The position numbers and the translations under genes are program-made. Positions 15,552 to 23,650 of a DNA stretch of 36,781 bases are shown here, piece after piece. The stretch covers positions 1 through 36,781 of the forward strand of contig JBBDSV010000052.1 of NCBI GenBank assembly GCA_040904785.1, given 5' to 3'. Each line of letters starts with the position of its first letter. The stretch's first letter is position 1. The DNA is from JBBDSV01 sp040904785. GTDB lineage: Bacteria > Actinomycetota > Nitriliruptoria > Nitriliruptorales > Nitriliruptoraceae. A model generated the notes under the pieces. That model ran no database searches. It worked only from the letters and a program-made list of their open reading frames with translations, and had not been told where the DNA came from.

Positions 15552-17389
15552 GGGTGCACCCGGGCGCGTTCGTAGGCGGTCACCAGGTCCCGGTATGCCG
15601 CGACGTCGGCGAGCAGACGCTCGTGGGTGCCCTGGGCGATGAGCCGGCCACGGTCGAAGAACGCGATCTCGTCGGCGAGCAGGATCGAGCGGGTGCGTGC
15701 GGCGACGAGCACGACGGTCGTGTCGACTTCGGCGGCCAGCCGCCGCAGGATGTCGGCCTCGATCTCGGGGTCGATCGCCGAGGTCGCGTCGTCGAGCACG
15801 AGCAGGCGGGGCCGGCGCAGCAGCGCCCGTGCGAGCGCGATGCGTTGCCGTTGGCCTCCCGACAGGGTGGTGCCCCGTTCGCCGACCAGTGCGTCGTAGC
15901 CGTGCGACAACGTGGTGACGAATTCGTCGGCGCGAGCGATCGACGCCGCCCAGCGCACGTCGTCGTCGGACACCTCGGCACCCAGCGTGATGTTGTTGCG
16001 GACCGTGTCGTCGAACAGGAAGGCGTCCTGGAGCACGATCGCGGTCTGGCTGCGCAACGCGGCGTGGGACAGCTGCCGGATGTCGTGGCCGTCGAGCCGC
16101 ACGGTGCCGCGGTCGGCGTCGAACAGCCGAACCATCAGCGCGGCAACCGTCGTCTTGCCCGACCCGGTCGGTCCCACCAGCGCCGTCGTCGTGCCGGCGG
16201 TCACGTCCAGGGTCACCTCTTCGACCCCGCGGCCGCTCGAGTCGTCGTCGAGCGTTTCGGGTCCCGACAGCCGGTCGCGGCGTTCGGCCGGGTAGGTGAA
16301 GGTGACCGCGTCGAACGCCACGGCGATCGGCGCGTCGCCGTCGAGGTGCCTGTCGCCGTGTTCGACGGTGCCGCGCGCGTGCAGGACCCGTTGGACGCGG
16401 TCGAAGCCGACGATGGCGCGCGGCATCTCGCCGAGCATCCAGCCGAAGACCCGGATGGGGATGGCCAGCAGCCGGAACAGGTAGGCGAAGAGCACCAGGT
16501 CGCCGGGGGTCAGCAGTCCGTCGGCGACCCGCACCGCCCCGACCAACAGGACCAGCAGGATGCCGATGTTGGGCAGCGACTCGATGATGGGGTCGAAGAA
16601 CGCGCGCAGCCGGCCAACGGCGATCATCCGGTCGCGGAGCGTCTCGGATTGCGCGGCGAACCGGCGCGTCTCGGCGTCTTCGCGGCCGAGCGTCTTGATC
16701 ACCAGCGCCGCGTCGAACGATTAGTGGGCGGTCTCGGCGACGTCGGCGCGGGACTCCTGGGCCCGGCTGACCGCGGTGCGCATGCGCCGCTGGTAGCGCC
16801 AGTTGGCCAGCGCGAGCACTGGCACGACGGTCAGCCCGATCGCGGCCAGGAACGCGTCGGTGGCGATGAGCAGCCCGCCGGTGGCGGCGATGAGCACGGT
16901 CGCGCCGACGGCCATCGGCAGCGGCGCGGCGACGAAGAACGCCGATTCGACGTCGGCGTTGGCGTTGGACAGCAGTTCACCGGTCGGGTGCCGCCGGTGC
17001 CAGGCCAGCGGCAGTTCGAGATATCGGCGGGTGACCCGGCGGCGGAACGTCGACTGCAGCACGTACTGGGCGATGTAGGCACCGAGCCGCCTGCCGACGA
17101 CCCCGGCGGCCTTGAAGGTGGCGACGCCGACGATGCCGATGACGGCGAGGAGCAGCAGCCGGCGGTCGACCTCGCCCGCGTCGATCATGGCGATGATGAC
17201 GTGGTCGGTGACCCAGCCCAGCACCAGCGACGCGGCGACCGTCATCGCCGAATAGAGCACGGCACCGCCGATGCCGACCGCGAACGGCTTCGGTGCGCCC
17301 CGCAGGGCGACCGTCACGACGGTGACGCCGCGCCGGAACCAGCCGGGGCGGTGCACCGTGGCGTGCCCGGCGGGCGGTGTCGCGGTCAC
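15548..17389 (-). pseudogene. ABC exporter half-transporter, subunit A, with in-frame stop codon
   Basis: The whole frame is 613 codons, read from a GTG at 17389 that overlaps the RNase E/G stop. Codon 223 is TAA (16723-16721), in the same reading frame on both sides: RADVAETAH, stop, SFDAALVIKTLGRED. Homologues read through this region as one polypeptide, commonly with Glu after the His, and TAA is one base (G to T) from GAA. Residues 1-222 hold about four membrane helices; the rest holds the remaining helices and the ATPase domain with Walker A GPTGSGKT (406-413) and LSGGQ (509-513). The Walker B carboxylate is Asp534 instead of Glu and the switch His is Ala564. A GTG at 16702 could start a C-terminal fragment. 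A base-calling error is the main alternative. Confidence 0.8.
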
Positions 17390-19443
17390 TCCAGCTCGGA
17401 GATGATGCCGCGGCCCTCGCACGTCTCGCAGGTGTGGCTGAAGGACTCGATGAGGCCCTGGCTGACGTTCTTGCGGGTCATCTGGACCAGCCCGAGCCGG
17501 GAGACCTCGGACACACGCGTCTTGGTGCGATCGCGCAACAGTTCGCGCTTGAGTCGGCGGACGACCTGGTCCTGGTTGGCCTTGAGGAGCATGTCGATGA
17601 AGTCGATGACGATGATGCCGCCCATGTCGCGCAGCCGGAGCTGACGCACGATCTCCTCGGCGGCTTCCAGATTAGTCTTGAGCACGACCTCTTCGAGGTT
17701 GGTGTCGGCGTCGCCGGTGAACCGGCCGGTGTTGACGTCGATGACCTTCATCGCTTCGGTCGTCTCGATGATGAGATACCCACCGGACGGCAGCCACACC
17801 TTGCGTGCCATGGCCTTGCGCAGCTGTTCGTAGACGTCGTAGGCCTCGAACAGCGCCGGCAGCTCGGCGCGCCGGGTGGCGGCCTCCTCGAGTTCGGAAG
17901 CGGTCAGCGGGGCCAGCACCGGCGCGTCTTCAGCCGCGGGCGGCACATCGGCGTCGTCGGCGACACCGTCACCGTCGGCGGGTGCGTCTGACGGGGCCGC
18001 GTCGTCGCCCGAAGGCGTGGTGTCGTCCGCCGCTGCCTCGGCCGGTACACCTGCCGTCTCCGCACCGTCGGCGTCGCCAGCGGCCGTCGTCTCGGCGGCG
18101 TCCGGGGCGGCCTGGCGGGTCGGCTGGCCGTAGAGCTCGACCTTGTCGAGCAGTTCGGGCGCGACCTCTTCGAGGTAGCTGCGGACCTGCTGGTAGAGCT
18201 GCTCGTCGTCGACGACGCAGCCGACGAATTCGGGGCCGAAGTTGTCGCGGATGACCTTGACAACGAGCGGCGGCTCCTCGTAGACGGTGTCGAGCGCCTT
18301 GGCAGCCTCGGCCGCGTCGGTGACGCGCTGCCACTTGGCTAGCAGCCGCGCCATGTCGGCGGCGAGCTGGCCTTCGGTCGCGCCTTCGGCGGCGGTGCGC
18401 ACGATCACCCCGTGCTCGTCGGGCTTGTGCTGTTTGACGATCTTGCGCAGCCGGTCGCGTTCGCGGTCGGTCAGCTTGCGCGAGATGCCGAACAAATCCG
18501 AGTTGGGTGCCAGCACGACGTAGCGTCCGGCGAGCGACAGGTGCATCGTCAGCCGCGGCCCCTTGGTGCCCATCGGGTCCTTGGTGACCTGGACGAGGAC
18601 GTTCTGGCCCGGCTTGAGCGCGTTCTCGATGCGGTGGGCCGCACCTTCCTCGAGATCGAGTTCGTCGTAGAGCACCTCGCCGGCATACAGCACCCCGTTG
18701 CGGCCCTTGCCGATGTCGAGGAACGCCGCCTCCATGCCCGGCAGCACGTTCTGCACCCGCGCCATGTAGATGTTGCCGACGTAGGTGATGTCGTCTTTGC
18801 GGGTGACGTAGTGCTCGACGACGGCGCGGTCTTCGAGCACCGCGATCTGCGTGCGGTCCTCACGGGCGGTGACGAGCATGGTGCGCGGAGGGCCGTCGAG
18901 CATGGCACGCCGCAGCTCTTCGGGCACCCCGCCGGTGCGGGGTCCGCGGCGGTCTCCGCCGGTGCGGCCGCGCCGGGCCGCGGCGCGGGTGCCGCCTGAG
19001 GCAATCGCCGAGGCGATCGCCTCGTCGTCACCGTTCGTTGTGTCGGCCGGCGCGGCGGTGTCCTCGGTCGGCGTGGATGTGCTGCCCCCGCCGCGACCGC
19101 GCTTGCCGCGCCCCCGTCCGCCGCGGCGTCGGCGCTTGCGTCCCCCGCCGGACCGTTCGGAGGAATCCGCGGTCTCGTCACCTGCCGCGGTTTCGGTGCT
19201 CGACGCCTCCGTGTTCGGCGCATCGGCGTCGCGGGAGGCGCGGCGACTGCGACGCCGGGTCGGCGACGACGTGTTCGTGTCGTCGGCCGCGGGCGTGTCG
19301 CGCGACGGGCCGCGGGGTTCCGGCGGGCCCGTTCGCGTCCGCGACCGGGTCCGCGTGCGGACGGTCGAGGTGCTCGTGTCGTCGGTGGTGCTTCGGGTCG
19401 ATCTGCCGGTCGATTTCTCGGCCTGCTGGTCGTTGTCGGTCAC
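17386..19443 (-). CDS. Ribonuclease E/G with acidic insert
   Basis: A 685-residue endoribonuclease of the RNase E/G family, which cuts single-stranded A/U-rich RNA in mRNA decay and rRNA or tRNA maturation. Residues 1-180 are a disordered Arg/Ser/Thr-rich extension (RKRRRRGGRGRGKRGRGGG) that may bind RNA. The S1 domain lies near 215-305. Catalytic Asp569 (VIDVNTGRF) and Asp614 (IVIDFIDM) are present and CETC (672-675) forms the zinc link of the tetramer. An Ala/Asp-rich insert of about 85 residues (441-527) splits the catalytic part between DKVELYGQ and LPALFEAYDVYEQL. The protein ends soon after the zinc link, so the C-terminal scaffold of proteobacterial RNase E is missing. The GTG start is 17 bases after DUF2344. 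Confidence 0.94.
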   Translation of the reverse strand: MTDNDQQAEKSTGRSTRSTTDDTSTSTVRTRTRSRTRTGPPEPRGPSRDTPAADDTNTSSPTRRRSRRASRDADAPNTEASSTETAAGDETADSSERSGGGRKRRRRGGRGRGKRGRGGGSTSTPTEDTAAPADTTNGDDEAIASAIASGGTRAAARRGRTGGDRRGPRTGGVPEELRRAMLDGPPRTMLVTAREDRTQIAVLEDRAVVEHYVTRKDDITYVGNIYMARVQNVLPGMEAAFLDIGKGRNGVLYAGEVLYDELDLEEGAAHRIENALKPGQNVLVQVTKDPMGTKGPRLTMHLSLAGRYVVLAPNSDLFGISRKLTDRERDRLRKIVKQHKPDEHGVIVRTAAEGATEGQLAADMARLLAKWQRVTDAAEAAKALDTVYEEPPLVVKVIRDNFGPEFVGCVVDDEQLYQQVRSYLEEVAPELLDKVELYGQPTRQAAPDAAETTAAGDADGAETAGVPAEAAADDTTPSGDDAAPSDAPADGDGVADDADVPPAAEDAPVLAPLTASELEEAATRRAELPALFEAYDVYEQLRKAMARKVWLPSGGYLIIETTEAMKVIDVNTGRFTGDADTNLEEVVLKTNLEAAEEIVRQLRLRDMGGIIVIDFIDMLLKANQDQVVRRLKRELLRDRTKTRVSEVSRLGLVQMTRKNVSQGLIESFSHTCETCEGRGIISELE

Positions 19444-19460
19444 GTTGGGCTCACTCGTGG

Positions 19461-20204
19461 TCAGGCGGCCTCCGCGTCGACGTCGACAACCATCGGTTCC
19501 AACGTTCCACTGAGCGCTTCGCGCAGGCCATCGGGCACGGGTTCGCCCTGGGCCACGCGGCGACTTCGCGCGGGCCCGGCGATGTCGTCGTGCGACAGCG
19601 CGGCATGGAGGTCGGTCGGTCGTACGGTTGGTCCGTCGTTGCGAAGCACCGCGCGCAGGACGGTGCAGACGCCACCCGTGTCGGTGTGGCGTGCAGACGC
19701 GGCGAGTTGCAGCACCGCTGGGCGGACGTCGATGGTCCGGTCGCCGTCGTGACGGTGACGGATGACCTCGACGTGCTCGCGGTCGAGCAGTGCGCTGCTG
19801 CGTCGGCGCAGAAGTTCGGTGAGTTCAGCTGCGTCGACTGGCGGCCAGCTGAGCTCCCACAGTGTTGCGCCCAGCATCCGCGCCAGTTTCGGCGCACCGC
19901 TGGGGACGTGCCAGTAGGTCGTGATGTCCATGCCCTCGGGCAGGTGGGCGGAGAGGCGCGCGAGGTCGTGTTCGGCGTCAATCGGCGCGGTGAACGTCAG
20001 CTCGGCGTATTCGCCGGTCGATTCGGCACCGACGGGCAGCGCATCCGGGAAGGACACCTTCGCGTGCGGGGTGAAGCCCTCCGAGTAGGCGATGGGCAGA
20101 TCAGCGCGGCGCAGTGCCCGTTCCCATACCGACGTCAGGTCGCGCGCGGAAATGAAGCGTGTGCGACCGAGTTTGGTCCATCGGATCCGGTACCGCGTTG
20201 TCAC
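19461..20204 (-). CDS. DUF2344 family protein (TIGR03936, radical SAM-linked)
   Basis: A 247-residue protein of the DUF2344/TIGR03936 family. It begins with YRIRWTKLGRTRFISARDL and continues with LPIAYSEGFTPHAKVSFPDALPVG, both hallmarks of the family. The biochemical role is unknown; in many bacteria it is fused to, or encoded next to, the TIGR03960 radical SAM protein, as here. The GTG at 20204 has GAGAGG ten bases upstream. RNase E/G follows after 17 bases. This three-gene order suggests a role in RNA or ribosome modification, which is inference only. Confidence 0.9.
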   Translation of the reverse strand: MTTRYRIRWTKLGRTRFISARDLTSVWERALRRADLPIAYSEGFTPHAKVSFPDALPVGAESTGEYAELTFTAPIDAEHDLARLSAHLPEGMDITTYWHVPSGAPKLARMLGATLWELSWPPVDAAELTELLRRRSSALLDREHVEVIRHRHDGDRTIDVRPAVLQLAASARHTDTGGVCTVLRAVLRNDGPTVRPTDLHAALSHDDIAGPARSRRVAQGEPVPDGLREALSGTLEPMVVDVDAEAA

Positions 20205-20257
20205 GCGATCGTCACCTCTCTTGTCGCGACCGTCACCGGCCGCGTGCGCCACCGACC

Positions 20258-22333
20258 CTACCGTCGCGGCGCGGTCGCCGTGCGTTGCGGCTGCGACGCG
20301 TAGCGTTCCGGGGTGACCGGCAGATGTTCGGCGCCGCCGAGGCCCTGCGGCAGCACCGGCAGGGTGAACCCGCCGGTGTATCCGGTGTCGTGCTCGATGC
20401 TCAGTCCGGGACACACGCCGCAGTCGTAGCACGGCGACCAGCGGCAGTCGTCGAGCTGCTTGTCGCTTCGTGCGTCGGTCCAATCTTCCCACAGCCAGGC
20501 CTTGTCGAGCCCGCTGTCGAGATGGTCCCACGGCAGCGCTTCCTTCTCGTCGCGCTCACGGGACGCATACCACTGAAGGTCGATGCCGGTCTCGGCCATC
20601 GCCTGCCGCCAGATGTCGAGGGTGGGCATCTCGTGCCAGCCGTCGAACTTCGCCCCCAGCTGCCAGGCGCGTTCGACCGCAGCGGCGACCCGACGGTCCC
20701 CACGGGCCAGCAGCCCCTCGATGACGCCTTCTTCGGGGTCGTTGGTGCGCAGCTTGATGCCGTTGTGGTCCTTGATGGCATGGCGGATCAGCGACAGCTT
20801 GCGCCGGATCTCGTCGGGCGAGTCCTGCGGCGCCCACTGGAACGGGGTGTGCGGCTTGGGCACGAACCCGCCGACCGAGATCGTCACCCGGTTGCCGCCG
20901 CCGTGCTTGCGGGCGATCTCGTAGGTGCGGATGGCCAGCTCGGCGATGGCGAGCACGTCCTCGTCGGTCTCGGTGGGCAATCCGACCATGAAGTAGAGCT
21001 TGATGTGGCGCCAGCCTTCCGAGAAGGCGATCTCGGCGGTGCGCAGCAGATCGTCCTCCGACACCATCTTGTTGATCACCGCACGCATCCGTTCGCTGCC
21101 CGCTTCGGGCGCGAACGTCAGGCCGGTCCGCCGGCCGTTGCGCGACAGTTCGTTCGACAGCGTCACGTTGAACGCGTCGACGCGGGTCGACGGCAGCGAC
21201 AGCGACGTGGTCGTGCCCTCGTAGGTGTCGGCCAGGTCGCGGGCGATCGGCCCGATCGCCGAGTGGTCGGCCGACGACAACGACAGCAGCCCGACCTCTT
21301 CGAAACCGGTGTCCCGCACACCGTCTTCGACGAGCCGCTGGATCGTCTCCGGGCGCCGTTCGCGCACCGGACGGGTGATCATGCCGGCCTGGCAGAACCG
21401 GCAGCCGCGGGTGCAGCCGCGGAAGATCTCGACGCTGAACCGTTCGTGCACCGTTTCGGTGGTGGGCACGAGCTGGCGCCGCGGGTACGCCCATTCCTCG
21501 AGGTCCTGGATGGTGCGTTTGGGCACGAATGCCGGCACCCCGGGTTCGATCGGCACCGTCTGCCGCAGCCGGCCGTCGGCGAGATACCGCGCTTCGTAGA
21601 ACGCCGGCACATAGACGCCGTCGACGTCGGCGAGTGCACGCAGAAGCTCGCGGCGCGCCTCGGCGCTCGCGAGGTCGTCACGACCCCGTTTGAACCGGGC
21701 GAGCACGTCGTCGATCTCGAGCGTGACCGCTTCCCCGTCGCCCATCACGGCGATGTCGATGAAGTCGGCCAGCGGTTCGGGGTTGTAGGCGGCGTGGCCG
21801 CCGACGATCACGAGCGGGTCGATGCCGGTGCGCTGCGCGGCACGGTGGGCGACCCCGCCGAGGTCGAGGAGGTTGAGCAGGTTGGTGTGCCCGAGTTCGT
21901 GCGGCAGGGTGACGGCGAACACGTCGAACGCCCACAGCGGCCGGTGGGTCTCGAGCGAGAAGGTGGGAATGCCCCGTTCGCGCAGCCTGAGTTCGAGGTC
22001 GACCCAGGGCGCATAGGCCCGTTCGGCCATCGCCGTCGGCCGTTCGTTCAAGATCTCGTAGAGGATCTGGATGCCCTGGTTGGGCTGGCCGATCTCGTAG
22101 GTGTCCGGGTAGCACAGCAGCCAGCGGGTGTCGACGGACTGCCAGTCGGTGACGACCTGGTTGTGCTCGCCGCCGACATACTGCGCCGGCTTGCTGACGT
22201 CGTCCAGCAGCGGTTCGAGTGCGGTCCAGTAGGACGGCGGGACGCTCGCCGCCCTGCCGGGGCGCCGGAACGCGACACGGTCGCCGGCCGCCGGCAGTGG
22301 TGCGACGGTGGGCTCTTGAGCGACGCCGAGCAC
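20258..22333 (-). CDS. B12-binding-type radical SAM protein (TIGR03960 family)
   Basis: A 691-residue radical SAM enzyme. The [4Fe-4S] cluster motif is Cys307-x3-Cys311-x2-Cys314 in FRGCTRGCRFCQAG. The N-terminal 60-230 region includes NQGIQILYEILN and VIVGGHAAYNPEPLADF, typical of B12-binding-like domains in this class. Near the C-terminus DDCRWSPCYDCGVC holds four more Cys residues that may bind another cluster or metal. The reaction is not known; the family is linked to RNA or ribosome modification by gene context. The GTG at 22333 follows GGAGG by four bases. It lies 107 bases after rodA and 53 before DUF2344. Confidence 0.93.
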   Translation of the reverse strand: MLGVAQEPTVAPLPAAGDRVAFRRPGRAASVPPSYWTALEPLLDDVSKPAQYVGGEHNQVVTDWQSVDTRWLLCYPDTYEIGQPNQGIQILYEILNERPTAMAERAYAPWVDLELRLRERGIPTFSLETHRPLWAFDVFAVTLPHELGHTNLLNLLDLGGVAHRAAQRTGIDPLVIVGGHAAYNPEPLADFIDIAVMGDGEAVTLEIDDVLARFKRGRDDLASAEARRELLRALADVDGVYVPAFYEARYLADGRLRQTVPIEPGVPAFVPKRTIQDLEEWAYPRRQLVPTTETVHERFSVEIFRGCTRGCRFCQAGMITRPVRERRPETIQRLVEDGVRDTGFEEVGLLSLSSADHSAIGPIARDLADTYEGTTTSLSLPSTRVDAFNVTLSNELSRNGRRTGLTFAPEAGSERMRAVINKMVSEDDLLRTAEIAFSEGWRHIKLYFMVGLPTETDEDVLAIAELAIRTYEIARKHGGGNRVTISVGGFVPKPHTPFQWAPQDSPDEIRRKLSLIRHAIKDHNGIKLRTNDPEEGVIEGLLARGDRRVAAAVERAWQLGAKFDGWHEMPTLDIWRQAMAETGIDLQWYASRERDEKEALPWDHLDSGLDKAWLWEDWTDARSDKQLDDCRWSPCYDCGVCPGLSIEHDTGYTGGFTLPVLPQGLGGAEHLPVTPERYASQPQRTATAPRR

Positions 22334-22440
22334 GGTGCCTCCGGGGGAAGGGGACGCGCGGCCACGACAGCGACACGCGCGGAAAACTCGCGTCTCGAGG
22401 GTAGCAAGCACCCCTGACGGCGCTGGGTGGACCGGCGGGG

Positions 22441-23619
22441 TCAGAACCGCCGCATGTGGACGTTGAGCAGCAGGCCGATCATGCTGAACCACACGATCAA
22501 CGACGTGCCGCCGTAGCTGACGAAGGGCAGCGGCAGCCCGGTGACCGGCATGATGCCGATCGTCATGCCGATGTTGACGAACACCTGCAGCACGAGCACC
22601 GCGGCCACACCGGAGGCGAGCAGCTGGCCGAACAGGTCCTTGGCGTGCAGCGCGATCCGCAGCGCCCGCCAGACGACGATCGCGAACAGCACGACGACGA
22701 GGCTGGTGCCGATGAACCCGAACTCCTCGCCGATGACGGTGAACACGAAGTCGGTGTGGTTCTCCGGCACGTAGGCCAACGCGGTCTGGGTGCCTTCGAA
22801 CAGCCCCTTGCCGGTCAGCTGCCCCGAACCGATCGCGATCAGCGACTGGCGGGTGTGATAGGCGGGGCCCTGGGCGAGCGAAGGGTCGGAGGCATACAGG
22901 AACGCGGTCAGCCGCCGCACCTGGTAGTCCTGGATGAAGTCGGTCTGCAGGGCGACGATGAAACCGACGCCACCGGCGATCGCGAGCATCACGAGGTAGC
23001 GCGCCTTGGCGCCGCCGATGAGCAGCAGCACGCCGACGAGCCAGACGAACACGACCGAGGTACCCAGATCGGGCTGGATGAGCACCAAGCCGATCGGGAT
23101 GATGCTGATCAGCAACGCCAACGCGACTTCGCTCAGGCCCGGCGACCGGTTGGCTTCGGCGAGCAGGGCGGCGACGGCGACGAGCACGGCGACCTTGGCG
23201 ATCTCGGACGGTTGGATCTGCATCGGGCCGACGACCAGCCACCGCTGCGAGCCGCCGACCTCGGCGCCCAGCGGGGTGAGCACGACGATGAGCCCGACAA
23301 CCGCGATGCCGTAGAGCACTGCGGCGTACGACTGCAGCCGCCGGTAGTCGATGAGCGCGACGACGGCCATGCCGACGAGGCCGATCAGCAGCGCGATCAG
23401 TTGCCGGTTGAGATACAGCGTCGTGGGCAGCCCCTGCACCGTCAGGGCGTGCAGCTTGGCGCTGAAGACGGCGACGAGTCCGACACCGGTGAGCGCCAAC
23501 GTCGCCAAGATCAGCACCGCGTCGATCTGGCGTCGCGGGGCGTAGGCGTCCATCCACCGCGACTGCAGCTCGTCGCGGCGGCGGCGCATCTCACGGTCGA
23601 TGCCGAAGTCGGCGCTCAT
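22441..23619 (-). CDS. rodA: Rod-shape peptidoglycan polymerase RodA
   Basis: A 392-residue SEDS-family glycosyltransferase with about ten membrane helices. RodA polymerises lipid II into glycan strands for side-wall growth and works with PBP2. The family motifs SQRWLVVGPMQIQPSE, YVPENHTDFVF (the loop thought to carry the catalytic acid) and GLPLPFVSYGGTS are all present. The ATG at 23619 lies 31 bases after mrdA, its usual partner. The N-terminal 35 residues are charged and cytoplasmic. The 107-base gap downstream shows no clear signal. Confidence 0.95.
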   Translation of the reverse strand: MSADFGIDREMRRRRDELQSRWMDAYAPRRQIDAVLILATLALTGVGLVAVFSAKLHALTVQGLPTTLYLNRQLIALLIGLVGMAVVALIDYRRLQSYAAVLYGIAVVGLIVVLTPLGAEVGGSQRWLVVGPMQIQPSEIAKVAVLVAVAALLAEANRSPGLSEVALALLISIIPIGLVLIQPDLGTSVVFVWLVGVLLLIGGAKARYLVMLAIAGGVGFIVALQTDFIQDYQVRRLTAFLYASDPSLAQGPAYHTRQSLIAIGSGQLTGKGLFEGTQTALAYVPENHTDFVFTVIGEEFGFIGTSLVVVLFAIVVWRALRIALHAKDLFGQLLASGVAAVLVLQVFVNIGMTIGIMPVTGLPLPFVSYGGTSLIVWFSMIGLLLNVHMRRF

Positions 23620-23650
23620 CGGCGCTTCACCTGCCCGTCAACAGCGCCCA

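Noticed and set aside
12777..15575. A very long plus-strand open frame (over 900 codons) antisense to the ABC exporter and overlapping the sucrase/ferredoxin-like gene
   Set aside because: Its protein is Arg, Gly and Asp-rich without motifs, while the overlapped genes have clear domains. Such frames are by-products of high GC.
15554..17644. Plus-strand open frame of about 700 codons antisense to ABC subunit A
   Set aside because: Low-complexity Gly/Asp/Arg sequence with no domain; the minus strand holds ABC motifs.
20159..22417. Plus-strand open frame of about 750 codons antisense to the radical SAM gene
   Set aside because: No recognisable domain, and the opposite strand carries the CxxxCxxC enzyme.
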